From Ailurus styani (Eukaryota; Chordata; Mammalia; Carnivora; Ailuridae), in NCBI GenBank assembly GCA_002007465.1, contig LNAC01000031.1:5215847-5279846 (forward strand): 64,000 nucleotides of DNA, in the 5' to 3' direction. Position 1 is the first letter of the stretch, and each line of letters opens with the position of its first letter. Under the pieces are notes generated by a model. The model saw nothing but the letters and a program-made list of their open reading frames with translations. It searched no databases and was not told the origin of the DNA. A program made the translations under genes and the position numbers. Positions 35,480-45,812 of this stretch are shown here, one piece after another.

Positions 35480-36030
35480 TTCAGAAGTATTCCTATTTCT
35501 CCCTAGAAAATTGTCAACATGGAAAATTGCAATGTTCTCCAGCAAGGCTGAGACTCTTTCTGCTGTCATGGCCGTTATCGCAATCAACCCCACTGCTCCG
35601 ATCCTTACCAAGCAGCGCTGCAATTTCTGTCTCGTATCCAAACCCACATCTTCATTTTCCTGCACTGCAAGAGAGCAGGCTAGGCACTTTTTAGCCCAAA
35701 CGGTGAAAGGGAAAGCCAGTTGGCACCCGCAGGTCAGCTTTAGTCTTGGGACAAGAATGACTGAGAGGGAGAGATGAGAGATTATATATCTGTTCCCATA
35801 CATTTAGGCTGTTTAAAGAGTCAAATATTATCTGAAACAAAATACAGTTCAGCTTGGGATGCTGCCTTAATTCCTTGCATTTCTGCCCATGCACTATTGC
35901 ATGAAATCATCACCGGGAGCAGCTTCGCGTCACTCTTCAGAGCTTTGCAGGATGCAGTGTACTTCGTAGACGTCAACACTGCATCCTGCAGTCAGTCCCA
36001 CGCCTCAGATATTCTCGGCAAGCAGCAGCA
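35480..36030. promoter_or_regulatory. repeat-free block with few stops and a perfect hairpin
   Basis: This stretch is less AT-rich than its flanks. Frames stay open on both strands (35472-35777 on +, 35462-35803 on -), which more likely reflects base composition than coding; neither product resembles a family I know. A perfect 15-bp inverted repeat lies at 35946-35990. It may be an ancient exapted or conserved element, which one sequence cannot show. Confidence 0.3.
35946..35990. other. perfect 15-bp inverted repeat (hairpin)
   Basis: TGCAGGATGCAGTGT at 35946-35960 and its exact reverse complement ACACTGCATCCTGCA at 35976-35990, with a 15-nt loop containing GACGTCA. Confidence 0.9.
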
Positions 36031-36734
36031 TATCATGGGGTCTAACTGGAATGATAAAAGGATGAAAGGAAGGAATAATTAAGGAGGTAATTAATGGTTA
36101 GGTCCGTCACTGGTATTTCTGTGATTGTTTTTGGTTGTTTAAGTGGCACATAATCAAGGCTGCAAAATTTAGGAACTGAAAAGCCAGACATTTAAAGCAT
36201 CATTTAGCAAGCCAGATAAGCACATTAACTATGTGTAGCCACTTCTTTAAAATAAAACTATGGTGAATGCTTTTTAGTGGTAAGTTTATAGAATTTGATA
36301 TTGTACGTTTACTATTATTTTGGTTGAAATTGCTGTTAATTTTTAATTACCCTTGAATCATGCAGTGGCAGAAGGATACTTTCTAAATTAGTCGAAAATA
36401 ACATAGTGTGTAAAGACCTGATGTTGGCATCCATTACTGATAACTGTAAAAACATAACTTTTTAGAAGGAAAAGATGAATAGAAGTTAAATACAAAACTG
36501 GCTGCTCTCTCCTGACGTAACTTTTCCTCTTTGCCAGATTCTAGAGAAAGCTACCTTGAGTACTTTGTTGAAGGTTTCTTGTCCGTGGGGGGAAAAAAAA
36601 GACTGACTTGGCGAAGCTTAAGGAATTGTTTTCCATCAGCAAATAACAGTATCAGGAATAAGAGATTGCTCACTGTTGGCATCTTCAACAGTACGGTAGT
36701 GGGTACTGTTCCCACTACCTTCTCCATTGACATC

Positions 36735-37286
36735 TCTCCACCTTATTCTCCAGATAGCTGCCGTCAGATCATGTCACACCTCAGCCAAAAGCTTCTCCTA
36801 ACACTTGGAGAGAAACCCATATCCTACAGAGACTGCCACCCTCCCCATACCTCACCCAATACTCTTCCCTTACCCCAATTCATTCCTTCAGTCCCGCTGG
36901 CTTCTCGGATATTCCTAGACACACCAGGCACGGCCATTTCTCTGATGTTTCCATGACCTGTTGTTCTAGGTAGCCAGAACTCATTCCCTTGCTTTTTTCA
37001 TTTCTTTGCCCATGTGGCACTTCCTCAGTGAGACCTTCTCTGACGGTCCTTTTAAAAGTTGCACATATATAGCAGCACTCTTCATCGCCATTCCTATATT
37101 TTTCTCTATAGTACTTATCACCTTCTAAAATACCATAAAATGTGTGTATTCGTTGTCTTTTTCCTCAAGGTAAACACCATGAGGTCAGGCTTTTCATTAT
37201 TGTTGTTTTATGCACTTCTGTCTCCTCAACACATAGAACACTGCCTGGTACATGGTAAGTAGTAATTACTTGTTGAGTGAATGAAT
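36735..37286 (+). mobile_element. L2 LINE 3' end
   Basis: CTTCTCCTAACACTTGGAGA, CATTTCTTTGCCCATGTGGC, CAGTGAGACCTTCTCTGACG, ATAGTACTTATCACCTTC, AAACACCATGAGGTCAGG and CTTGTTGAGTGAATGAAT follow the L2 tail order. Confidence 0.85.
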
Positions 37287-37394
37287 CTGTGGTCAAAATA
37301 TTAGCCACCTCTTCCCATGTGTGGCCTACTAACTACTAAGATATGACACAGTTATTGGGAAAGGTCTTGCCTGGTGCCTTATATTTAAATATAT

Positions 37395-37820
37395 AAGATT
37401 TTATTTACTTAAGATTTTGTTTATTTATTTAGACAGAGAGAGAGTGCAGGGAGGGGCAGAGGGAGACGGAGAGAGAAAATCTCAAGATTTCCTGCAGAGC
37501 GCAGAGCCCAAGGTGGGGCTTGATCTCATGACCCTGAGATCATAACCTAAGCTGAAATCAAGAGTCAGGAGTCGGGGTGCCTGGGTGGCTCAGAGGGTTA
37601 AAGCCTCTGCCTTCAGCTCAGGTCAGGATCTCAGGGTCCTGGGATCGAGCCCTGCATTGGGCTCCCTGCTCAGCGGGGAGCCTACTTCCTCCTCCTCTCT
37701 CTCTGCCTGCCTCTCTGCCTACTTGTGATCTCTCTCTCAGTCAAATAAATAAATAAAAAATCTTAAAAAAAAAAAGAGTCAGGAGTCAACACTTAATCAA
37801 CTGAGCCACCCAGGCACCCC
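37395..37820 (-). mobile_element. older SINEC, antisense, interrupted by a younger SINEC
   Basis: The outer element runs 37395-37573 and resumes at 37788-37820, ending TGAGCCACCCAGGCACCCC. Its own target duplication is ATTTAAATATAT at 37383-37394 and 37823-37834. The younger copy is inserted in its AAGAGTCAGGAGTC segment. Confidence 0.93.
37574..37773 (+). mobile_element. SINEC nested in an older SINEC
   Basis: Full copy on the opposite strand to its host element. Target duplication AAGAGTCAGGAGTC at 37560-37573 and 37774-37787, derived from the host SINE. Confidence 0.95.
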
Positions 37821-38305
37821 ACATTTAAATATATTTAATTAAAGCTATGTTAAATGGTAGTTTGGTCTATGGTAAAAGTCTCTTTCTCTCTTTTTTTTTT
37901 TTAATGTAAGCAACATTACATTTGATACAGTGTCTAATATGGTATCTTAAAAATTACTTTGCTTACTCATTTCAAGTTAAAAGCATGTACATATAAGAGA
38001 ACATTTTTGCCAATGATGGAATGCCCGTGGAATTCAATCTTGCCAAAATGACTGAGAAGTGGCTTCCGAAGGTTCCCACACTGTTCTTGATGGGTGTGGC
38101 ATTGTCTCTAGGGCTTCAATGTCTTCATTTCTTTAAGACTCCAGATCTTTTGTCAGCAAATACGGGTAGAATAACAAAGAAAGTGGTGATTTAAGAGATT
38201 TTCCATGTGGTTGCAAGTCTCTTACACAATTGAATGTAATTTCTGTAGGAAAAAAATATCAGTTTTTCATCCTCTACTGGTAGAAGTTTTAGAAAATTTT
38301 ATTCA

Positions 38306-38437
38306 GGGCACCTGGGTGGTTCAGTCGCTTAAGTGTCCAACTCTTGATCTCAGCTCAGGTCTTGATCTCATCGTCATGAGTTTGAGCTCCATGTCAGGCT
38401 CCACACCGGGCAGTAAAAATAAAATAAGATAAAGTAA
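38306..38437 (+). mobile_element. older, shortened SINEC
   Basis: GGGCACCTGGGTGGTTCAGT, GCTTAAGTGTCCAACTCTTG, TTTGAGCTCCATGTCAGGCT, then a short A/T tail. The CT-rich middle is missing, a form of the older SINEC subfamilies. Confidence 0.88.
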
Positions 38438-38802
38438 AATGTTTTCCCACTAGATCTTGGTCTCTGGAGTTTGTTCTTGTGTTTTGCTATTGAAGAATTG
38501 GGACAGTTTTGACTGAGTCTGTTACACATTGCTGATCACTTGAGGGTGAGTAAAACCAAGTCAATTGAAATACAATAGTAACTGAAGTAAAGCAAGTGAA
38601 AATGAGGAAACAGAAATGCCCGAAAGTGCTCTCTTTATATAGTTTTTTTCTTTTGCTAAATTAAGATTTACATGAATGTACACATATATGAGAAAAATTA
38701 AAATGAGGTCCCAGGAAGAGTGTGAACATTCCACTAGTCTTTTAAGTAAAAGTTTCCAACACTAATCTCTTATTCTAAAGTTCTGTCTAAAGTGATGGCA
38801 GA

Positions 38803-38999
38803 GGGCGCCTGGGTGGCTCAGTGGGTTAAAGCCTCTGCCTTCAGCTCAGGTCATGATCTCAGGGTCCTGGGATTGAGTCCAGGATCGGGCTCTCTGCTCT
38901 GCAGGGAGCCTGCTTCCTCCTCTCCCTCTGCCTGCCTCTCTGCCTACTTGTGATCTCTCTCTCTCGGTCAAATAAATAAGTAAAATCTTTAAAAAACGA
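38803..38999 (+). mobile_element. SINEC, young
   Basis: Target duplication AAAGTGATGGCAGA at 38789-38802 and 39000-39013, perfect over 14 bp. Confidence 0.95.
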
Positions 39000-40765
39000 A
39001 AAGTGATGGCAGAATAGTGATGCTTTTGACATGAAACTCTATTAAATATGGCTTTAATTTTCTCTCTGATCATTAGGGGTAGATATGTTTTATCTCTCCA
39101 ACCCTCTTGTAAATTATTTGATGTGGTAGTGTGTGTCCTCTTTCTTATGGTATGCATAGTACTCAGGACAAAGCTAGGTGAAAAGACTTAATATGGACCT
39201 TGAGAATAAGTAAGGTTTTTGAAATTGTTTGAATCTACTTTTTATGCTTGTACCTGAATTCTATGGAAGATAATAAAATTGTTGATGTAGCAAATAAAGC
39301 CTTTTGCATTGTGTTTTAATGAACAAACTGTTCTTTTTTTGAGTTCTGTCTTCCATGGTGTATATGTGTGTATGATTAGAAAAAAAAAGGATAATGCAGA
39401 TCCAAAGGCAGAAATAAAAATGTCAACAGACCTCAAAGACTTTCAATTCTCTATTCTTTATTCAAAATTGTTCCCAAGACCAAAAATTGAAAAGACTACC
39501 GTACTGCTAAATTATGCAAGCATCCTGGGGTGTATGAGGCCCCTGAACTAACACACATATATTTACTCTTTTTTTTTTATTATAGAACTAATAAATTAAA
39601 TTAAAGGTGAGTCAAAGTTTGTACGGCTCGTTTTAAGAATTACAATATGGAAAGTAAATACACTGCTGTGTGGGAATACATGGGCTTATCTGTCACTGAT
39701 AGCTAATGAATTCCTTCCTATTAAAATTTAATTGAAAATCTTCAATGATATTTAAGCTTTCACAGAAGTGTAAACTACTGTGACTACAATTCACAATACA
39801 TTTAAAACAATTATTCTTTATCATTAAAGTTAATAATATGCACATTAACCTCGTATGTAGTCTAAATCAATATTGTAGTTTAAAAGATATGACCTCTGGA
39901 CAGCTTTGTCTAAATATTGATTTCATTGTCATTTATATAAGGTATCAAACAAATTACATGCTGCACTAATATCATTAATGCTGCCCCCATAGAGCCTCTG
40001 ACTTTATGGGGTTCTTATAATACAGGACATGACATTACAAAATATTGAGGATATCACAAAATATAATTGCCAAATGGACAAGATTTGATTATGGCAGAAC
40101 AGACTCACTGTAAACAGATGATAACTTCCAAATTCTTTATTCTCAGTGGGCAGAAAAAATACTGTTCCTTAACATGCAGATCGGTTGTTGAGGTTAAGTT
40201 TCAAATGGCAGAAATTTTTCTGCCTCTGAGGGTCTAATTTACCTTCTTGTGATGCCAGACATATTTCAGGAGGGAATTTAAAGTCACGTTACAGTGGTGT
40301 CATTCCTTAATATAGCAGTTTTCACAACATAAACTTGTTTATACATTTCTGTTAAAAGTTACTGAGTCGGAGGAGTTGGAAAATACATGCATAAAAGTGA
40401 AGGGGTTGAGACTTTCAAATGATCTTTCTAGAACTAAATAAAAACTGAGTGAGAGATGGACATGCATCCTATTTTCTTTCATAATTATTACTATTTTTGT
40501 AAAAAAAAATAAGTACAAATCAAAATACCAGCTCTGTAATTTCCTCTTTTCTACTTTTTTCAGGTTCTAATTTGCTATGAATCGTACCAATTGTTAACAC
40601 TGTCCAGTTACATCTAACTCTATTTTGATGTGTAAATTTTTTAAACTGCACGTTACTTTTTGTTTTTCATAAAACTTTTCCAGAAAAGCGACATGGCCAT
40701 GATCATGATGCTGTGAACTGTGGGTGTGATTTATACTAAAAACGTTCCTCCCAAATATCTTGTAG

Positions 40766-40868
40766 GTAAAAGTGACCCATTTTGTGTAGTGGAACTGAAC
40801 AATGATAGGCTGCTGACACATACCGTCTACAAAAATCTCAATCCTGAGTGGAACAAAATCTTCACATT
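40766..40868 (+). CDS. MCTP1: MCTP1 exon: C2C calcium loop 1 to strand 4
   Basis: Begins after ATCTTGTAG and ends ACATT before GTAAGT. It is 103 nt: two bases finishing the split glycine, 33 codons, then TT of a phenylalanine. It encodes [20 protein letters not shown] then [18 protein letters not shown] carries the second acidic residue of calcium loop 1, and [11 protein letters not shown] is the typical C2 turn motif. The acceptor tract is only moderately pyrimidine-rich. Confidence 0.97.
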
Positions 40869-41442
40869 GTAAGTAATCATTACCTTGAGCTCCTTTCAAA
40901 AATGGAGCTAATAATATTTATTTTCGAGATATTTGTGTGTGTGTTTATTCTTAGCTGATGAGCAGCTCTGCATCTGTGCTGCCTGTGTTAGCAACAGCGA
41001 ATATCATAATTGTAATACCTGACAGTGAGACCTGGGGAAAGACTATGCCATTTTTCTTTGTTTTCACAGATTTTTTTTTAAACTGTGATTTTTATATGGT
41101 TTGACGAAGGATTTTGCTCCCATTAACTGAATTGCCATACTGCTTCTTCCTTTTATACCTTCTATTGAAATTCTTCCCAACTGCATTGACACCAGGGAGG
41201 ACAAAGCTCTATTTGTTCCATTGCTCAAATCAGCAAACAATCCAGTCTCGAATTCAGAGATGCTTTAGTTTTGCTTTGTTGCATTTTGGTACAATAAGAA
41301 TATTAATTATTGTCCTCGTTACCAGAACACCATTCGGGTTAATTTTCCTTTTGTTTTAAAAAAGTTTATGAATCTTTTGACCATTCACTATAAAAGCTGC
41401 CGATCTACCCCATAGTATCTCCTAAGTTCAGGGTGTGTGTGC

Positions 41443-41499
<57 letters not shown>

Positions 41500-42645
41500 A
41501 AACTGGGCTTTAGAAATGAACTCTGAACAAAGGAAAACTCTCCAAACAGAGTCCTTCTTAAAAGTTTTCTAACATAGTTTTATTTTTTTTGTATATGAAA
41601 ACTGCTAAATTCCTCATTAATTTCTTATAATGTCTCTGCTTCAGAGTGAGTAACTAATCAGATTTAATTATCTGACCAATTTATCTTTAAGGAATTCCAC
41701 ATTTTTATAAGAGATGAAAGCCTGGTCAGGAGACTTGCTCTCCTAAGAAGGTTGTTGAGAGTGTTTTTCTCTGGAATGCATAATTGAATGAATAGGTTTG
41801 ATTATTATGAAAGCCATTAATTGATTGTGCCCTGATAAAGCCTCTTCTCACATGTGGTTGTAGTCTTTCAGTAATGAATATATTCATTTTTTTTGTTTTC
41901 TCTTAATTCATGTTTTCTTGGTAAACAGTTTGATCAAAGAATAAATGCTGTCAGCAATTGAGGTTTATTTTTCCAGAAACAAAAATGAAGAGCTCGCACA
42001 GTTGTTTATTAACATACGTTGTCTTTGGAACATAATGGGACACTATTTAATTTCTAAATCCTGGGGTGGTACAATAGCTATCAATGTTACATTTTCTCCA
42101 TTCTGTTTTCCGTGTTGGTTAATTTTTACCATAAACCTACCAGAAATAAGTCAATGTTTTGGTAAGAACTATAAACAAGGGAGGTGTCCTACTATTACAA
42201 AAAAAGAAAAATTGTATGAAATATACTGTGACTCTTGCTGATATCAAACTTAGTGGAGATTTGCATGGGGTTAATAGAAAGTTAGGAATTATTGTGATAA
42301 TAACGGGAGGGAAAAGTCTCAAAAACATCAGTGTCATTTATTGATTTTTTTACACTAATTCTGTGCCCATCCAGATGGAAAATTATATTTCATTAAAAAA
42401 TTATAACTTGAAATTACAGAAGCGTTCAAAGTTCCAGATAATAGAGCCATCACTGTAGTGTACAAAGGTGCATTATGGGAAATTCTGTCAGATACCAAGC
42501 TACCTTGTATATGTGTATATGCAAACAGCATACATAAAAACACATACACACAAAATCAGCTGGAGCCATCTAAATTTTCAAAAGCAATTTTGTTCTTGTG
42601 CCCCACTGATGAAGTCTTTTCTTCTTACGTATGTTTATTATGCAG
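40869..42645 (+). other. MCTP1: MCTP1 intron, 1.8 kb
   Basis: No interspersed repeat is recognised. It holds a long GT dinucleotide tract at 41433-41496. The rest is AT-rich single-copy sequence. Confidence 0.85.
41433..41496 (+). repeat. (GT)n microsatellite, 64 bp
   Basis: Alternating GT with two GC interruptions near the 5' end (41441-41446). Could adopt Z-DNA and is probably length-variable. Confidence 0.97.
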
Positions 42646-42748
42646 CAACATTAAAGATATCCATTCAGTTCTTGAAGTGACAGTTTATGATGAAGATCGG
42701 GATCGAAGTGCTGACTTTCTGGGCAAAGTTGCTATACCATTGCTGTCT
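42646..42748 (+). CDS. MCTP1: MCTP1 exon: C2C calcium loop 3
   Basis: Begins after TTATTATGCAG and ends TTGCTGTCT before GTAAGT. It is 103 nt: one base finishing phenylalanine, then 34 codons, ending in phase 0. It encodes [20 protein letters not shown] followed by [24 protein letters not shown] is the third calcium-binding loop with three aspartates and a glutamate retained, so C2C looks competent to bind calcium. The acceptor tract is short and mixed. Confidence 0.97.
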
Positions 42749-43088
42749 GTAAGTTTTATTCACCTGACACACTGCTCTGTGTTGCTTTTGCTCAAGGAAG
42801 AAAAAAAAAAAAAACAAAAACCTCAGCTCTGTATCTGTCATTTCTCAACCAAGGTCTGTAATAAGAACACTAAAAATTTTAACATACTCAATTCACGGCC
42901 ATGTTGAATCCCATGATAGTTAATTTTTCCTGACAGACTTGATCCTGGTAATGAACAGGTACTTGTCAGAATTGCCACAGTTGTTTTGGGTTCTCTGTCA
43001 GTTTCAGCAGCTGGGGGTCAAAGGTCACCGAGGGAGTGTATTCAGTGGAGACCGCGAGACAGACGGCTGTCATGTCCTTTTCCCGCAG
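42749..43088 (+). other. MCTP1: MCTP1 intron, 340 bp
   Basis: Short intron with an A-run at 42800-42815 and a good acceptor (GTCCTTTTCCCGCAG). No repeat or other feature seen. Confidence 0.9.
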
Positions 43089-43190
43089 ATTCAAAATGGT
43101 GAACAGAAAGCCTACGTCTTGAAAAACAAGCAGCTGACAGGGCCAACAAAGGGGGTCATCTATCTTGAAATAGATGTGATTTTTAATGCT
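43089..43190 (+). CDS. MCTP1: MCTP1 exon: end of C2C
   Basis: Begins after TTTTCCCGCAG and ends AATGCT before GTAAGT. It is 102 nt, exactly 34 codons, phase 0 at both ends. It encodes IQNGEQKAYVLKNKQLTGPT then KGVIYLEIDVIFNA, the last two strands of C2C (YVLKNK, GVIYLEIDVIFN). Skipping it would keep the frame but remove the closing strands of the domain. Confidence 0.97.
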
Positions 43191-43572
43191 GTAAGTCTTA
43201 ACTTTGGCTTTTTTGTACTGCTAAAGAGTTCAGTTTCATGAAAGCTTTTGTTCCTGATTTGTAGAGAATTTCTGTCATTCCTCATTTTCTCTAAACCTTG
43301 ATGTATCCTGGAGAATACGCTTCTGCCACTGCCTGGCACACCCACACTTTCTGTTAGAGTTGGCGGCTGCCATTGCTGCTGTGCTGCGGCCGCTGCCTGC
43401 CGGCGTGAGAAATGGAAGCGCGTGCGTGTGCAACTGTATACATTTATATTTTATGAGCACGGCAGCCAGGACTTTGAAACTTTAGGAATTATTGCAAATT
43501 GAACTGCGTGAAAAAAACCTGTAAACATTTGTAATATATGAATCCATAACAGACACATATGTTGATGTATAG
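43191..43572 (+). other. MCTP1: MCTP1 intron, 382 bp, with CpG/NotI patch
   Basis: Contains a GC-rich patch (43370-43430) with GCGGCCGC at 43386-43393 and several CpGs. It ends in a weak acceptor (GTTGATGTATAG) with almost no pyrimidine tract. Confidence 0.85.
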
Positions 43573-43647
43573 GTGAAAGCCAGCTTACGAACATTAATAC
43601 CCAAAGAACAGAAGTACATTGAAGAGGAAAACAGACTCTCTAAACAG
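43573..43647 (+). CDS. MCTP1: MCTP1 exon: post-C2C basic/acidic linker
   Basis: Begins after GTTGATGTATAG and ends AAACAG before GTAAAA. It is 75 nt, 25 codons, phase 0 at both ends. It encodes VKASLRTLIPKEQKYIEEEN then RLSKQ, the charged segment after C2C that begins the region leading to the membrane anchor. The size and symmetric phase make it a possible cassette exon, and the acceptor lacks a normal pyrimidine tract. Whether it is skipped is not shown by the sequence. Confidence 0.95.
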
Positions 43648-43787
43648 GTAAAAAGCAAGGCAAGATTAATCCCTCTGGGAAGACCTGATTATATCTGTAA
43701 AACATCTAGGTAAATTCAAATAAACTTTGGAAGTGTGGAGGGGGGAAGACTAGGGAATTTTTGATCATCTACTTATGGGAAATGGCT

Positions 43788-43848
43788 CTTTCTTTTCTTT
43801 TCTTTTCTTTTTTCCTTTCTCTCTCTCTCTCTCTTCCCTTCCTTTCTG
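43788..43848 (+). repeat. (TCTTT)n/(CT)n low-complexity tract
   Basis: TTTTC units followed by a CT run and CCTT units, pyrimidine-only over most of its length, in the intron just after exon 43573. Confidence 0.9.
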
Positions 43849-45107
43849 TTAAGAGATCAAACAAGGACAATACCAAACTAATAAATTGGATGGGGGTGGT
43901 CAGAATGGAAAGGGGATACTGCAGGCGCTGCGTAGAATGGATATGTATTCATGCATTAGTCAAAGAATGATCATTTTGAACATAAAATACTGTCTGATTG
44001 CCATGGAATGTGTAAATGAGAACACCAAAGGCTGAGGTTCAAATATATGTCCAGACCACCCACAGGTATGATGCAGGTGTGTGTAAAGTGAGCCCTGGCT
44101 AATGCTCTTCCCTCTAATCCACAAGAGAGGGGGCTCCATCTTTTAAGGGAAACCTTCCTGTTAATTAGATTTTGACTATGGTCTTTTAGAAGTGAACTTT
44201 TATGGGCACTTTCAGCTAAGAAAATGAAAAATCAGCGCATCTGATTTTTCTTGTCATGAAGAAATTTTAAGTAAGGCTCTATATCTTGTAATTAGATGGA
44301 GATTTCAAGTAGGTTTGATATCAAGTTAAGAGAGGGTGCTAAGCTACCTCCTTAAAAAAATGTTTACTTCCAATTAACGCAGCCGAAATAAAATGTTTTT
44401 GCTATGGCTATAAAGTTTACAGAACTCATTTGTGTGTGTTAAAATATTTAACAATTTTCTGTGCTATTAGAAGACTAAAATTAGTTTTGCTTTTAATCTA
44501 ATCGATTCACCATAAACAGTGGGATCTTTGGTTGTTTAAAGACAGTGCATGAATTACAAATGCAATATCTATCTAAATAGAAATACAGATTACATTTTTT
44601 TCACAATTATAGGTAAAAGTAATAAAAGTAGCTCTAAAAGGAAGGTGATCAGGGGAGGAAGCAAAGAAGGAAACAAATAGGGTGACTCTTTTCATGAAAG
44701 AATTGCAATTTTAACAACTTGTTAAACCTGGTATGCCTGTACGTGCTTCTATATTTATACACACACGTATACATATTTTTTCCAAGTGACCTCAGGAGGC
44801 TTTACATAACTACTTCTTTAAAATACCAGATCAGTATTGGAGTATATTTGGCATTAGCAAAATATTAACCTGCAGATATAATATTCTAATTGTTAACAGA
44901 ACTGTAGATCATTTTTGTACCATCATCTAGTATAGGGGCTATTCTTTTTATAGTTGTAGTCACGCCTTGTTTTAAATGTTAGATTTAAATTGTATCAATT
45001 GTCATGTACCTTTTTAGTGAAAGGTTTTATAAAGCAATTGGATACCTTTTTCCTAACTCCAAAATTATGAAAAAACAATGAGAAAATATAGGTTAAATTG
45101 ATTGTGG

Positions 45108-45172
45108 AAAAGAGAGAGAGAATTAGAGAGAGAAAGAGAGAAAGTCTGACAGAGAGACCAAGAGACAGAGAC
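45108..45172 (+). repeat. (GA)n-rich low-complexity tract
   Basis: AGAGAGAGAGAATTAGAGAG and similar units, mostly purine with a few breaks. Confidence 0.85.
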
Positions 45173-45264
45173 TGAAAAATTGATAGTAAATAAGGAAGAT
45201 TCCTACAAAAATGGTGACAATTTTGTTTTCTGTAATAAAGCAATACTGGACAGGTTTTTCTCCA

Positions 45265-45309
45265 AACGTGAAATTAAAACATTTCACGTTATCCATTTCA
45301 CTGTGAAAT
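45265..45309. other. four-copy ATTTCAC/GTGAAAT inverted array
   Basis: AACGTGAAAT (45265-45274) and its exact reverse complement ATTTCACGTT (45281-45290) form a 10-bp hairpin with a 6-nt loop. Immediately after, ATTTCAC (45295-45301), one T, and GTGAAAT (45303-45309) form a second palindrome. Confidence 0.9.
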
Positions 45310-45692
45310 ATCTTGAAGTTAAAGCATTTAAGGAACCTTAAAATCACGATGAGATTTAAGAGTTAAAAAATATATTAAAGGTTCACAGTATACAAATGTT
45401 TTTAATCTGTTGGAGATTTTATCCTTTTGAGCAAAGGTAGCCCAACCCACATAATAATATTATTTAAGAAAACATATTTCGCTAAGAAATTGCTCTTGTA
45501 ATTCAGTTCTTTCTACTCTCTCCAGAGATACTTCTCTTCCCTTAACTCGTGAGCCAAATTGCTTGGTATATTCTTACAACTTTATTAACTTTCTGAATCC
45601 TTTTTAAATCACACTAAGCCTGAAGAATTTTGTACCATATCTGATGGTTTTTAGTCTTGCAAATTCTGATAATATTTTCATCGTCCTTACAG

Positions 45693-45812
45693 CTGCTCCT
45701 AAGAAACTTTATCAGAACGAAGCGTTGTGTCATGGTGCTGGTAAACACTGCGTACTACGTTAATAGTTGCTTTGACTGGGACTCACCCCCAAGGAGCCTC
45801 GCTGCTTTTGTG
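45693..45812 (+). CDS. MCTP1: MCTP1 exon: segment leading into the membrane domain
   Basis: Begins after CATCGTCCTTACAG and ends GCTTTTGTG before GTATGA. It is 120 nt, 40 codons, phase 0 at both ends. It encodes LLLRNFIRTKRCVMVLVNTA then YYVNSCFDWDSPPRSLAAFV. This stretch precedes the first transmembrane segment in MCTP proteins, which should start in the next exon, outside the window. The SCFDWDSPPRS motif is typical of the family as I remember it. Confidence 0.97.

Larger units (their letters stand above)
22262..40765 (+). other. MCTP1: MCTP1 intron, 18.5 kb
   Basis: Holds SINECs at 23.1, 24.1, 31.8, 32.3, 37.4-37.8, 38.3 and 38.8 kb, L2 tails at 33.1-33.7, 35.2-35.5 and 36.7-37.3 kb, and a MIR at 30.4 kb. 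Low-complexity AT stretches lie at 22316-22395 and 29885-30015. I recognise nothing in 24310-27440, 27570-29880, 30650-31835, 33690-35230 or 39010-40765. A CpG-dense patch lies at 27445-27560, and a hairpin-bearing block at 35480-36030. Confidence 0.8.
43648..45692 (+). other. MCTP1: MCTP1 intron, 2.0 kb
   Basis: Holds a CT-rich low-complexity stretch (43788-43848), a GA-rich stretch (45108-45172) and an inverted ATTTCAC/GTGAAAT array (45265-45309). No interspersed repeat is recognised. Confidence 0.85.

Noticed and set aside
42458..42907. 149-codon frame overlapping an MCTP1 exon
   Set aside because: It shares the frame of the true exon 42646-42748 but runs through splice sites into intron on both sides; only the exon part is coding.
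42939..43241. 100-codon frame overlapping exon 43089
   Set aside because: Extension of the exon frame into both introns; the boundaries are set by AG and GT sites and by phase.
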